Below, one piece after another: positions 1 to 5,080 of a DNA stretch of 5,080 nucleotides (the stretch's first letter is position 1; each line of letters begins with the position of its first letter). This stretch comes from Halobacteria archaeon (GTDB lineage Archaea; Halobacteriota; Syntropharchaeia; Alkanophagales; Methanospirareceae). Position numbers and translations under genes: made by a program. The DNA is taken from the NCBI GenBank assembly GCA_029932715.1, contig JAOZPO010000111.1:1-5080 (forward strand), in the 5' to 3' direction. The notes beneath the pieces were generated by a model that had not been told where the DNA came from, did not search any database, and saw only the letters and a program-made list of their open reading frames with translations.

Positions 1-90
1 TTCAATATTCACAAAGAACGTCTCGTCTCGATTGGACATTAACCTTCTAATAATATCTTCCACATCCATGTCCAGAACTTCATTGCTCAT
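1..90 (-). CDS. N-terminus of an unidentified protein, cut by the left edge
   Basis: An ATG at 90-88 on the minus strand opens a frame that stays free of stops to the window edge, giving 30 codons. The peptide starts MSNEVLDMDVEDIIRRLMS and ends FFVNIE; it is rich in acidic residues and looks like an amphipathic N-terminal helix. I do not recognise the family from so short a piece. The case for a real gene is its position, divergent from the 122-residue gene with an 86-bp gap carrying a TATA-like box, and its plausible composition. No Shine-Dalgarno sequence is visible before the ATG, so the message may be leaderless or have a short leader. A second in-frame ATG lies at 69-67. Thirty open codons alone could arise by chance, so the call is moderate. 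Confidence 0.5.
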   Translation of the reverse strand, partial: MSNEVLDMDVEDIIRRLMSNRDETFFVNIE

Positions 91-125
91 AACCAATAAC
101 GATACATTTAATTATGTCAACCTAA

Positions 126-133
126 TTTATATG
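126..133 (+). promoter_or_regulatory. TATA-like box of the 122-residue gene
   Basis: TTTATATG matches the archaeal box A consensus (TTTATATA) at seven of eight positions. With the usual spacing of about 25 bp, transcription to the right would begin near 153-157, which leaves the candidate ribosome site at 161-166 inside the leader. Read on the other strand the same bases give CATATAAA, so the element could also serve the divergent partial gene starting at 90, with a leader of roughly 13 nt. A second AT-rich stretch at 143-153 (AAAATATAAAA) is an alternative, but would make the message nearly leaderless. Confidence 0.45.
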
Positions 134-160
134 CAGACACAGAAAATATAAAAGGGGTAT

Positions 161-166
161 AGGTGA
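161..166 (+). promoter_or_regulatory. Weak Shine-Dalgarno site
   Basis: AGGTGA lies 10 bases before the ATG at 177. It matches part of the archaeal anti-Shine-Dalgarno complement (GGAGGTGATC). It supports the ATG at 177, the first in this frame, as the start of the 122-residue protein. Confidence 0.5.
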
Positions 167-176
167 AAGAAAAAAC

Positions 177-545
177 ATGAGCGGAGCAAGACCAAAACCA
201 AATATAAAAATACTGGAGGATGTTGGATATAGAGTGATCATGAGAAATGAGGATGGAACGCCAAGGCAAGTATTGAGGGGTTTCATCAAAGAGGGAGATT
301 ATGGTAAATTTATCTCCGTAGAGACTCACTGGGTGCAAAAGATGGATGGTGATAAGATAATAGATAGTCAATGGGCGAGAAAGACTTATACTTTCCCCGA
401 TGACCAGAAGAGGGCGCTTGAGAAGTGGACTTATGTAAAAGAGCTATTAGATGCTGCTTTGGGTGCAGGTGCCGGCGGTGACCTGGAGAAGGAAGTAGAA
501 GAGGAATTCAGTGATGAACTTGAAGGACTTGATGATGAGCTTTAG
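177..545 (+). CDS. Small conserved-looking hypothetical protein with an acidic C-terminal tail
   Basis: A 122-residue cytosolic protein; no signal peptide or membrane segment is visible. I do not recognise the family. Residues 9-70 look beta-rich (for example the stretches around YRVIMR, RQVLRGFI and KFISVETHWV, then ARKTYTF), followed by a helix at about 74-95. A Gly/Ala linker covers 94-101. The last 21 residues (102-122) hold 12 Asp or Glu and only one Lys. A compact basic/aromatic beta domain plus helix with a detachable acidic tail is a layout seen in some single-strand DNA-binding or transcription-cofactor proteins such as SSB, but this is only an analogy of layout. The ATG at 177 has a weak Shine-Dalgarno site and an upstream TATA-like box. 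The gene stands alone, divergent from the partial gene on its left and convergent with the helicase on its right; its stop is 3 bp from the helicase stop. Confidence 0.8.
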   Translation: MSGARPKPNIKILEDVGYRVIMRNEDGTPRQVLRGFIKEGDYGKFISVETHWVQKMDGDKIIDSQWARKTYTFPDDQKRALEKWTYVKELLDAALGAGAGGDLEKEVEEEFSDELEGLDDEL

Positions 546-548
546 TTC

Positions 549-2453
549 TCACCATTTGAAGAAATTTTTGCAATATTCTTCCGCCCTATCCGTAAACGTC
601 GTGTTGAAGTCAGGGGGAAGACAGTTCTTATAGGGATATTGTGCGAACCGGTAATCCATAAGAATGATAATGCAGCGGTCGCGTTCGCTTCTTATGCCCC
701 TACCTGCCGCTTGCAGCACCTTTGTAACCGCAGGATATAGATACCCGTAAAGCCTTCCCTTCTCAGCTCCATATTTACCCACATAATAGCCTTCTATCGT
801 TTTTACCTCCAGCGTTGGTGGGCTCAACGGCAATCCAACCACTATAATCGCCTCTAATGTGTTGGATTCGTAATCCATACCTTCGGAGAACGAGCCACCC
901 TGCACAGCGAGCAGTATCTTAGCGAAATCATCCCGTAATGTCTCATATAACCTGTTTTTCTCATCCTTGTTCATCGCCCGCCGCTCTACTATCGCTCTTC
1001 TACGCACCTCATCAGGCAAATAACTGGAAATGGTTTTTAGAAGTGCATAAGACGGGAAAAATACCGCCATACCACCTATTACGTATTTAGCTACTTCGCC
1101 TATCTTAGCAGCTATCTTCATGTACATATCCTCGCCTCTTTTCGTATATTTAGTTGTGAGCCCTTTTGTAACGACAATCAACCTGTTCTCCTTGGGGAAC
1201 GGCGAGCTGTATTCCCTCAAAAGTATCTCTCTGCCTTTTATTCTATCGGGCGCAGCGCCTAAAACATCGGCATACATCTCCGTGGGGCATAACGTACCGC
1301 TCATCATTATTGTTGCGTGCGCCTTTGCGAATATCGGTTCGCTAACCACCGAAGGGTCAAGCAGTTTGAAGAAAAGGGTTGGGCTATCATGCTGCTGTGC
1401 AACCGAAAAGATCCGCAGGCATTTCTCTTCTGTTTGCCAGCTATCGAAGAAATCAGCCATGGTGATGATATTCCTCTGTACCGCCTCTGTCCCATTTCTA
1501 TGTTTACTGCTGGCGTTTCCCTCAAAACCTTCGGCGATATGCCTGAGCGAGTCTACAAACTCAGTATAGCACATTGCATCTATTCGCCGTCTTAACACTG
1601 TCTCCACTTCATCCAGCAGGAAATCACGTTCCACGCGTATCTCATGCGTATTATTCCCAGCCGCTTCTCTCGTCAATCGTTTAAACGTCATTTCTAACTG
1701 CATGAGATACTCGTACATCTCCCGGTTCGTGGTCCGGATTCCTCTTGCTGTCTCTGTTATTGTCTTCATACGCAACTCACTACTGAGATTGTTTCTTATA
1801 CGACCTGGCAGGTTATGCGCTTCATCTATTACTACAATAATGTCTTCCAAGCCTGTTTCCAGCTTCTCCAGCACCCGCTCGGCAATATCGTGCGAAAAGA
1901 GATAATTATAGTCACAAACGAGCACATCCGCGTCTTTAGTTACATCCAACGCAGCCTTATAGGGGCATATCCCCCGCGTAGTGCACCAGCTACATAACTC
2001 CTCCACGTGCATTATCTCCCCCTTTATCCGCCGCAACGCACCTTCGTCATGCTTCATGAAATAATGGCATCTTTTGTTCTTCTGCTCGCGCTTGCAAAAT
2101 TCGTTGAATAGCGAATAGAACTCACGGTAGACAGATACCGCTCTTGGGCACATAGATTGCTTAGACGTGATATCCACGGCACTCAAATCCATACGCTCTT
2201 TTATCTTCCTTAGCGTATCAATAGCGATTTTATGCTGACTCTTCTTGGACGTCAGGAAAAGCACTGTCTTATCATTCTCAATGGCATATTGCAATGCGGG
2301 AACAAGTACAGCAACGGTTTTCCCTATACCCGTAGGCGCGTGTGCAATTAGAATCTTTCCGCCTTCCACCGCGCGGTTCACATCATTCATGAACTCCTTC
2401 TGCCCTTCCCGTACTGTTGGGAAAGGGAAAAGGGACTGTTTCTTCTCTTCCAT
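549..2453 (-). CDS. XPD/Rad3-like (superfamily 2) iron-sulfur ATP-dependent DNA helicase
   Basis: A 634-residue DNA helicase of the XPD/Rad3/DinG group, expected to unwind DNA 5' to 3' in repair. Motifs in order: Walker A APTGIGKT (39-46), motif Ia VLFLTSKKS (64-72), Walker B DEAH (210-213), motif III SGTL (385-388), the VFFPSYALL strand (464-472), motif V near GGSFSEGMDY (519-528), and motif VI QAAGRGIR (581-588). Between Walker A and DEAH sit cysteines 102, 120, 129 and 163; MCP at 101-103 and CPYKAAL at 163-169 resemble the first and last cluster ligands of XPD (SRKNLC and CPYF in the human protein). C154 and C157 are additional. I chose the ATG at 2453-2451 (MEEKK), which begins just before the conserved FP-REGQ region. 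The frame is open a further 80 codons upstream, but that part is low-complexity, crosses the intergenic region and overlaps mmp5 in antisense. No clear Shine-Dalgarno site precedes 2453. XPD and DinG cannot be separated firmly by eye; the cysteine pattern favours XPD. Confidence 0.93.
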   Translation of the reverse strand: MEEKKQSLFPFPTVREGQKEFMNDVNRAVEGGKILIAHAPTGIGKTVAVLVPALQYAIENDKTVLFLTSKKSQHKIAIDTLRKIKERMDLSAVDITSKQSMCPRAVSVYREFYSLFNEFCKREQKNKRCHYFMKHDEGALRRIKGEIMHVEELCSWCTTRGICPYKAALDVTKDADVLVCDYNYLFSHDIAERVLEKLETGLEDIIVVIDEAHNLPGRIRNNLSSELRMKTITETARGIRTTNREMYEYLMQLEMTFKRLTREAAGNNTHEIRVERDFLLDEVETVLRRRIDAMCYTEFVDSLRHIAEGFEGNASSKHRNGTEAVQRNIITMADFFDSWQTEEKCLRIFSVAQQHDSPTLFFKLLDPSVVSEPIFAKAHATIMMSGTLCPTEMYADVLGAAPDRIKGREILLREYSSPFPKENRLIVVTKGLTTKYTKRGEDMYMKIAAKIGEVAKYVIGGMAVFFPSYALLKTISSYLPDEVRRRAIVERRAMNKDEKNRLYETLRDDFAKILLAVQGGSFSEGMDYESNTLEAIIVVGLPLSPPTLEVKTIEGYYVGKYGAEKGRLYGYLYPAVTKVLQAAGRGIRSERDRCIIILMDYRFAQYPYKNCLPPDFNTTFTDRAEEYCKNFFKW

Positions 2454-2530
2454 ATTGATATGTTTTAATGTTGGATAACAACATGAAATGAAAAGAAGCC
2501 AAGGTTTTTGATAACAGAAATGTGTAAGGA

Positions 2531-2538
2531 ATATATAA
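2531..2538 (+). promoter_or_regulatory. TATA-like box in the divergent helicase/mmp5 region
   Basis: ATATATAA lies in the 113-bp gap between the helicase start (2453) and the mmp5 start (2567). It reads TTATATAT on the minus strand, so it could act in either direction. For mmp5 the usual spacing would put the transcript start near 2560, slightly downstream of the Shine-Dalgarno site at 2554-2558. Either the spacing is at the short end or another box is used. For the helicase it would give a leader of about 55 nt. No other convincing box was seen in this gap. Confidence 0.4.
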
Positions 2539-2553
2539 TGGCAGAAACAAAAC

Positions 2554-2558
2554 GGAGG
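2554..2558 (+). promoter_or_regulatory. Shine-Dalgarno site of mmp5
   Basis: GGAGG, eight bases before the ATG at 2567, is the best ribosome-binding site in the window. It fixes the mmp5 start and agrees with the protein beginning directly in its conserved N-terminal segment (MKILVYPPNSLILADLVER). Confidence 0.75.
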
Positions 2559-2566
2559 ATTATAAC

Positions 2567-3028
2567 ATGAAAATATTGGTGTATCCGCCGAATAGTTTGA
2601 TATTAGCGGATTTGGTGGAAAGGGCGGGACATGAAGCGGTAGTACTGATGAGGGAGATAGGTGAGCACGTGCGGGATGCCGAAATAGATGCACCGCCGAT
2701 AAATGTAACAGAGGACGATTTGAAACGAGCGTTGAGGTACGTCTCAGTGGAAGAGCCAGCGGGGCTAAAAGGGCGAATAGGTCTGCTTACGCCTTTGTTA
2801 GATAAGGCAGAAGCATCGGTAATTTTGAGTGATGCACCACCTACTTATGGCTGTATGGGCTGTGCGGTCGCAGATGAGTTCTTTAAATTCTTGATACGAC
2901 AGAGGAAGATTCCGACACTGGAGATAAAGTACGAAGGGAAGGAGAAGCTGGAAGAAACGGTCAAAGGGATAATGGAGTTCTTAGTGCAGTTACCAAAGGA
3001 AGGGGAGATAAGCGAGAAGAAGGGATGA
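2567..3028 (+). CDS. mmp5: Methanogenesis marker protein 5
   Basis: A 153-residue soluble protein that I recognise as methanogenesis marker protein 5, a family found in Mcr-bearing archaea and of unproven biochemical role. The diagnostic N-terminal block PPNSLILADLVER-GH (7-22) is followed by a conserved Pro-Pro segment (DAPPINVTEDD, 41-51), a hydrophobic beta/alpha region, and DAPPTYGCMGCAV (89-101) with a C96-x2-C99 pair. The pair could bind a metal or Fe-S cluster or act as a redox thiol pair; that is inference. The last ten residues are charged and low in complexity (EGEISEKKG end). Length is close to what I recall for the family. A strong Shine-Dalgarno site precedes the ATG. The mmp15 paralogue begins 4 bp after the stop, so the two are probably co-transcribed and translationally coupled, in keeping with the tendency of marker genes to cluster in methanogens. 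A role in maturing or activating methyl-coenzyme M reductase is plausible but not shown by the sequence. Confidence 0.9.
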   Translation: MKILVYPPNSLILADLVERAGHEAVVLMREIGEHVRDAEIDAPPINVTEDDLKRALRYVSVEEPAGLKGRIGLLTPLLDKAEASVILSDAPPTYGCMGCAVADEFFKFLIRQRKIPTLEIKYEGKEKLEETVKGIMEFLVQLPKEGEISEKKG

Positions 3029-3032
3029 TCCT

Positions 3033-4244
3033 ATGACAAGAGTTGCACAGATTTCTTGCGGAACGGAATACAGCGGGATACAGTGGCTATTATCCGATAT
3101 AGCAGAGAGAGTGGGCATTGAGCTGGTATATCCAGAGATGGCGTTATCGCGTATAGATGCTGCTTGTAAAGAGATAGGACTGAGAGCAGAGAGCCCGAGC
3201 TTAAATATGATGATGGCAAGAGCGGTATCCACGTTAGCCGACCCGACGATAAAAGGTGCGCTTCTTCTTACTTGCTTCAAGTGTTCGGAAGGGACGATAG
3301 TGAAGGACACGATTAGACGGTATTTGAGTGATAGGTCTGACATGCCTATTATATCATACTCGAACGTGGAGAAGCCGAAGGAAATAGAGCTATATGCAAG
3401 GCTGGAAGCGCTGGCGACGCTGATAACAAGGAAGGCGCTATTAATGCGAGAGAAGCAAGAGGGAATCACAATGGGTATTGATTCCGGCTCATCAACCACG
3501 AAAGTAGTAGTGATGAAAGATGACGAAATAGTGGGAGAAGGGTGGCTGCCGACTACGGACCCGCTAAAAAGCGTTGATAAGGGGATAGAGGATGCTTTGA
3601 ACGGTGCAGGGCTAAAAGAGAAAGAAGTAGAAGCGATTGGCGTTACCGGACATGGCCGTGAGCTTGTAAGCAAGCACGTGAATGCCGACCTCAACTTAGA
3701 GGAAGTGAGTGTAGTAGCAAAAGGAACTGCTCTTCTTTCAAAGCGGCATAAAGGCGATGCTACTGTGATAGATATAGGCGGGATGAACAACAAGCTGATA
3801 CTGACGCGAGACGGGATTGCTAATAGTTTCAGCCTGGGTGGTATCTGCGGAGGGTCTTCAGGCAGGTTCCTCGAAGTGGCATCACATAGACTGGATGTAG
3901 ACATCTCGGAATTGGGACAGCTTGCGCTTAAATCAACGGAGAGGCATGAGTTGCAGAGCTATTGCATGGTATTTGGAATACAGAGTCTTGTCGTTAGCCT
4001 TGCTTCTGGTGTGAAGCGAGAGGATGTAGCGGCGGCGGCTTGTCGGTCCGTTGCGAATCAGGTCTATGAGAATCAGATACAGGAGATGGAGATGAGACCA
4101 CCAATAACTTTTGTCGGTGGTGTATCACTGATAGAAGGCGTGAAGAAGGAATTTGAAGAGATGCTTGGTGTGGACATAATCGTGCCGCCGAATTCTCAGT
4201 ACGCGGGTGCCGTTGGTATTGCTACACTTGTATCAGGGATTTAA
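3033..4244 (+). CDS. mmp15: Methanogenesis marker 15-like ASKHA ATPase, divergent complete copy
   Basis: A 403-residue protein of the BadF/BadG/BcrA/BcrD ATPase family with the N-terminal extension typical of Mmp15. Residues 1-140 form that extension, with AQISCGTEYSGIQ (5-17, C9) and TCFKC (80-84, C81 and C84). The ASKHA core follows: phosphate-1 DSGSSTTK (150-157), phosphate-2 DIGG (247-250), GGICGGSSGRFLE (269-281, C272), SYCMVFGIQ (309-317, C311), and the adenosine loop VGGVSL (361-366). C272 and C311 correspond to the two cysteines by which each subunit of the 2-hydroxyglutaryl-CoA dehydratase activator (HgdC) holds a shared [4Fe-4S] cluster, so ATP-driven low-potential electron transfer is the likely activity. 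The ATG at 3033 lies 4 bp after mmp5; GGATGATC overlapping the mmp5 stop may serve as ribosome site. It is colinear with the copy on the minus strand at 4284-5080, and about half of a 100-residue stretch (201-300) is identical. It departs from the usual family at several places, such as VPPNSQYAGAVG where the other copy has [12 protein letters not shown]. Confidence 0.9.
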   Translation: MTRVAQISCGTEYSGIQWLLSDIAERVGIELVYPEMALSRIDAACKEIGLRAESPSLNMMMARAVSTLADPTIKGALLLTCFKCSEGTIVKDTIRRYLSDRSDMPIISYSNVEKPKEIELYARLEALATLITRKALLMREKQEGITMGIDSGSSTTKVVVMKDDEIVGEGWLPTTDPLKSVDKGIEDALNGAGLKEKEVEAIGVTGHGRELVSKHVNADLNLEEVSVVAKGTALLSKRHKGDATVIDIGGMNNKLILTRDGIANSFSLGGICGGSSGRFLEVASHRLDVDISELGQLALKSTERHELQSYCMVFGIQSLVVSLASGVKREDVAAAACRSVANQVYENQIQEMEMRPPITFVGGVSLIEGVKKEFEEMLGVDIIVPPNSQYAGAVGIATLVSGI

Positions 4245-4283
4245 TTGGGTACTTAGTTCAGTCTTAGCAACCTCCGTATTTAC
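4245..4283. other. 39-bp gap between convergent mmp15 paralogues
   Basis: This short stretch separates the stop of the plus-strand copy (TAA, 4242-4244) from the stop of the minus-strand copy (TAG read from 4286 to 4284). I see no hairpin and no long T-run on either strand that would mark a terminator, so transcripts may run into the opposing gene. Confidence 0.6.
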
Positions 4284-5080
4284 CTACCGGAATGACGATG
4301 CAAGCAATGCACCGCCAACTGCACCTATGTACTGTGGATACCGCGGCACTACTACATCAAATCCCAATACATCGTTCATTGCAACGGGTACGCCCTCCAC
4401 AAGTGATGTGCCACCAACTTCTATACCCGGCCGTCTGAGGTCTATCTCCTGTAACAACTGCTCTTTTACCTGCTCTACCACCGAATGACAGGCAGCAGCC
4501 GCAACATCTTCTCGCCTCGCGCCACTCGATAACGCAGACACGAGGTCCTGGATACCAAACACGATACAGTAGCTATCTGTCTTCACATTGTTATGGTCGC
4601 CTTTTAACGCTAACTTGCCCATCTCTACCACGTCTACACCTAATCTCCGTGCGATCATCTCCAGGAACCGTCCCGACGCGCCTGCGCATATCCCGCCCAT
4701 CGTGAAATTATCGGGTATGCCATCATTAGCCGTTATTATCTTGTTATCCATGCCGCCAATGTCTATTATCATCGCCTCGCCTTTCTCTATTCCCGCGAGA
4801 TACATCGCCGCCTTCGAGTTCACTGTAAGTTCCTCCTGTACCAAATCCGCTTTAAAGTGCTCGCCTAATGCGTGTCTGCCATATCCTGTCGTACCCAGTG
4901 CCTCTATATCCTCTCGTTTTACACCCGCGATCTTTAACGCTTCTGCAAATACTGCCTCGCCCGTTTTTACCACATCCTTCGATGGTGTCCAGGTCGCACC
5001 GATCACTTCGTTGTCCTGCATTATCGCCGCTTTTGTGGTCGTGGACCCGGAATCTATACCCGCAGTGAGTCCCTCCTGTA
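4284..5080 (-). CDS. mmp15: Methanogenesis marker protein 15, canonical copy, N-terminus beyond the right edge
   Basis: The frame is open from the window edge and gives 264 codons before the stop. It does not start at the internal ATG at 5021: the 19 codons upstream of that ATG encode [19 protein letters not shown], which contains the essential phosphate-1 loop of the ASKHA ATPase fold. By alignment to the complete copy at 3033-4244, about 141 N-terminal residues are missing. Visible motifs (numbered from that first Gln): DSGSTTTK (9-16), [20 protein letters not shown] (62-81), DIGGMDNK (106-113), [13 protein letters not shown] (128-140, C131), [12 protein letters not shown] (169-180, C171), VGGTSL (221-226), and a C-terminal [19 protein letters not shown]131 and C171 match the cluster-binding cysteines of the HgdC/BcrAD activators. 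These blocks fit what I recall of the Mmp15 consensus better than the plus-strand copy does. It is likely an ATP-dependent electron donor; a role in Mcr activation is inferred from family distribution. Its promoter and operon partners lie outside the window. Confidence 0.92.
   Translation of the reverse strand, partial: QEGLTAGIDSGSTTTKAAIMQDNEVIGATWTPSKDVVKTGEAVFAEALKIAGVKREDIEALGTTGYGRHALGEHFKADLVQEELTVNSKAAMYLAGIEKGEAMIIDIGGMDNKIITANDGIPDNFTMGGICAGASGRFLEMIARRLGVDVVEMGKLALKGDHNNVKTDSYCIVFGIQDLVSALSSGARREDVAAAACHSVVEQVKEQLLQEIDLRRPGIEVGGTSLVEGVPVAMNDVLGFDVVVPRYPQYIGAVGGALLASSFR

Noticed and set aside
117..371. 84-codon minus-strand open frame
   Set aside because: It overlaps the 122-residue gene and its promoter in antisense, and its product is a Phe/Ile/Ser-rich composition typical of a shadow frame.
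1120..1595. Plus-strand open frames of 149 and 92 codons inside the helicase gene
   Set aside because: Both are antisense to conserved helicase coding sequence, lack ribosome sites and have no recognisable motif.
2454..2693. N-terminal extension of 80 codons on the helicase frame, starting at 2693
   Set aside because: It is Pro/Phe/Cys-rich low-complexity sequence, crosses the TATA-like box and ribosome site of mmp5, and overlaps the mmp5 coding region in antisense. Conserved helicase sequence starts right after the ATG at 2453.
2990..3904. 304-codon open frame on the minus strand
   Set aside because: It lies antisense to the mmp15 paralogue, whose motifs are unmistakable. The product is a Ser/Pro/Leu-rich sequence with no recognisable domain, as expected from a shadow of a long gene.
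4020..4515. Inverted repeat or mobile-element ends around the convergent gene junction
   Set aside because: Similar inverted stretches, such as 4020-4044 against the complement of about 4490-4514, code for the same conserved protein segment (EDVAAAAC) in both paralogues. The similarity is explained by gene homology; no transposase or target-site duplication is visible.
4284..5021. Starting the minus-strand mmp15 at the ATG at 5021
   Set aside because: This would remove the DSGSTTTK phosphate-binding loop encoded immediately upstream in the same open frame, so the gene is instead partial and continues beyond the window.

Overview
The window reads as archaeal chromosome from a methane- or alkane-metabolising euryarchaeote (Halobacteriota-like; possibly an ANME-1 or Syntrophoarchaeum relative, but that placement is a guess). 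The basis is two kinds of 'methanogenesis marker' gene, mmp5 and mmp15, which in established knowledge are essentially restricted to archaea that carry methyl-coenzyme M reductase (Mcr), together with an XPD/Rad3-type helicase and TATA-like promoter elements. No Mcr subunit, RNA gene, CRISPR array, insertion sequence or phage gene is visible.

Layout, left to right. (1) Positions 1-90, minus strand: the first 30 codons of an unidentified gene running off the left edge. (2) 91-176: a short divergent intergenic region with a TATA-like box. (3) 177-545, plus: a 122-residue hypothetical protein with a strongly acidic C-terminal tail. (4) 549-2453, minus: a 634-residue iron-sulfur DNA helicase of the XPD/Rad3/DinG group, convergent with the previous gene and separated from it by 3 bp. 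(5) 2454-2566: a divergent intergenic region holding a near-symmetrical AT-rich box and a clear Shine-Dalgarno site. (6) 2567-3028, plus: mmp5. (7) 3033-4244, plus: a complete but divergent mmp15 paralogue, 4 bp after mmp5 and probably in the same operon. (8) 4284-5080, minus: a second, more canonical mmp15, truncated at its N-terminus by the right edge. The two mmp15 genes are tail to tail, 39 bp apart.

Biology. Mmp15 belongs to the BadF/BadG/BcrA/BcrD ASKHA ATPase family, whose characterised members couple ATP hydrolysis to low-potential electron transfer through a [4Fe-4S] cluster held between two subunits. Such a protein is a natural candidate for reductive activation of Ni(II)-F430 in Mcr or a similar low-potential step. 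Both copies here keep the phosphate-binding motif and the two cluster cysteines. The most notable feature is therefore a locus with two diverged mmp15 copies, one coupled to the CxxC protein Mmp5. This may indicate a BcrA/BcrD-like heterodimer or two parallel activator systems. The helicase and the acidic small protein look like neighbouring housekeeping or DNA-repair genes with no evident link to the marker genes.
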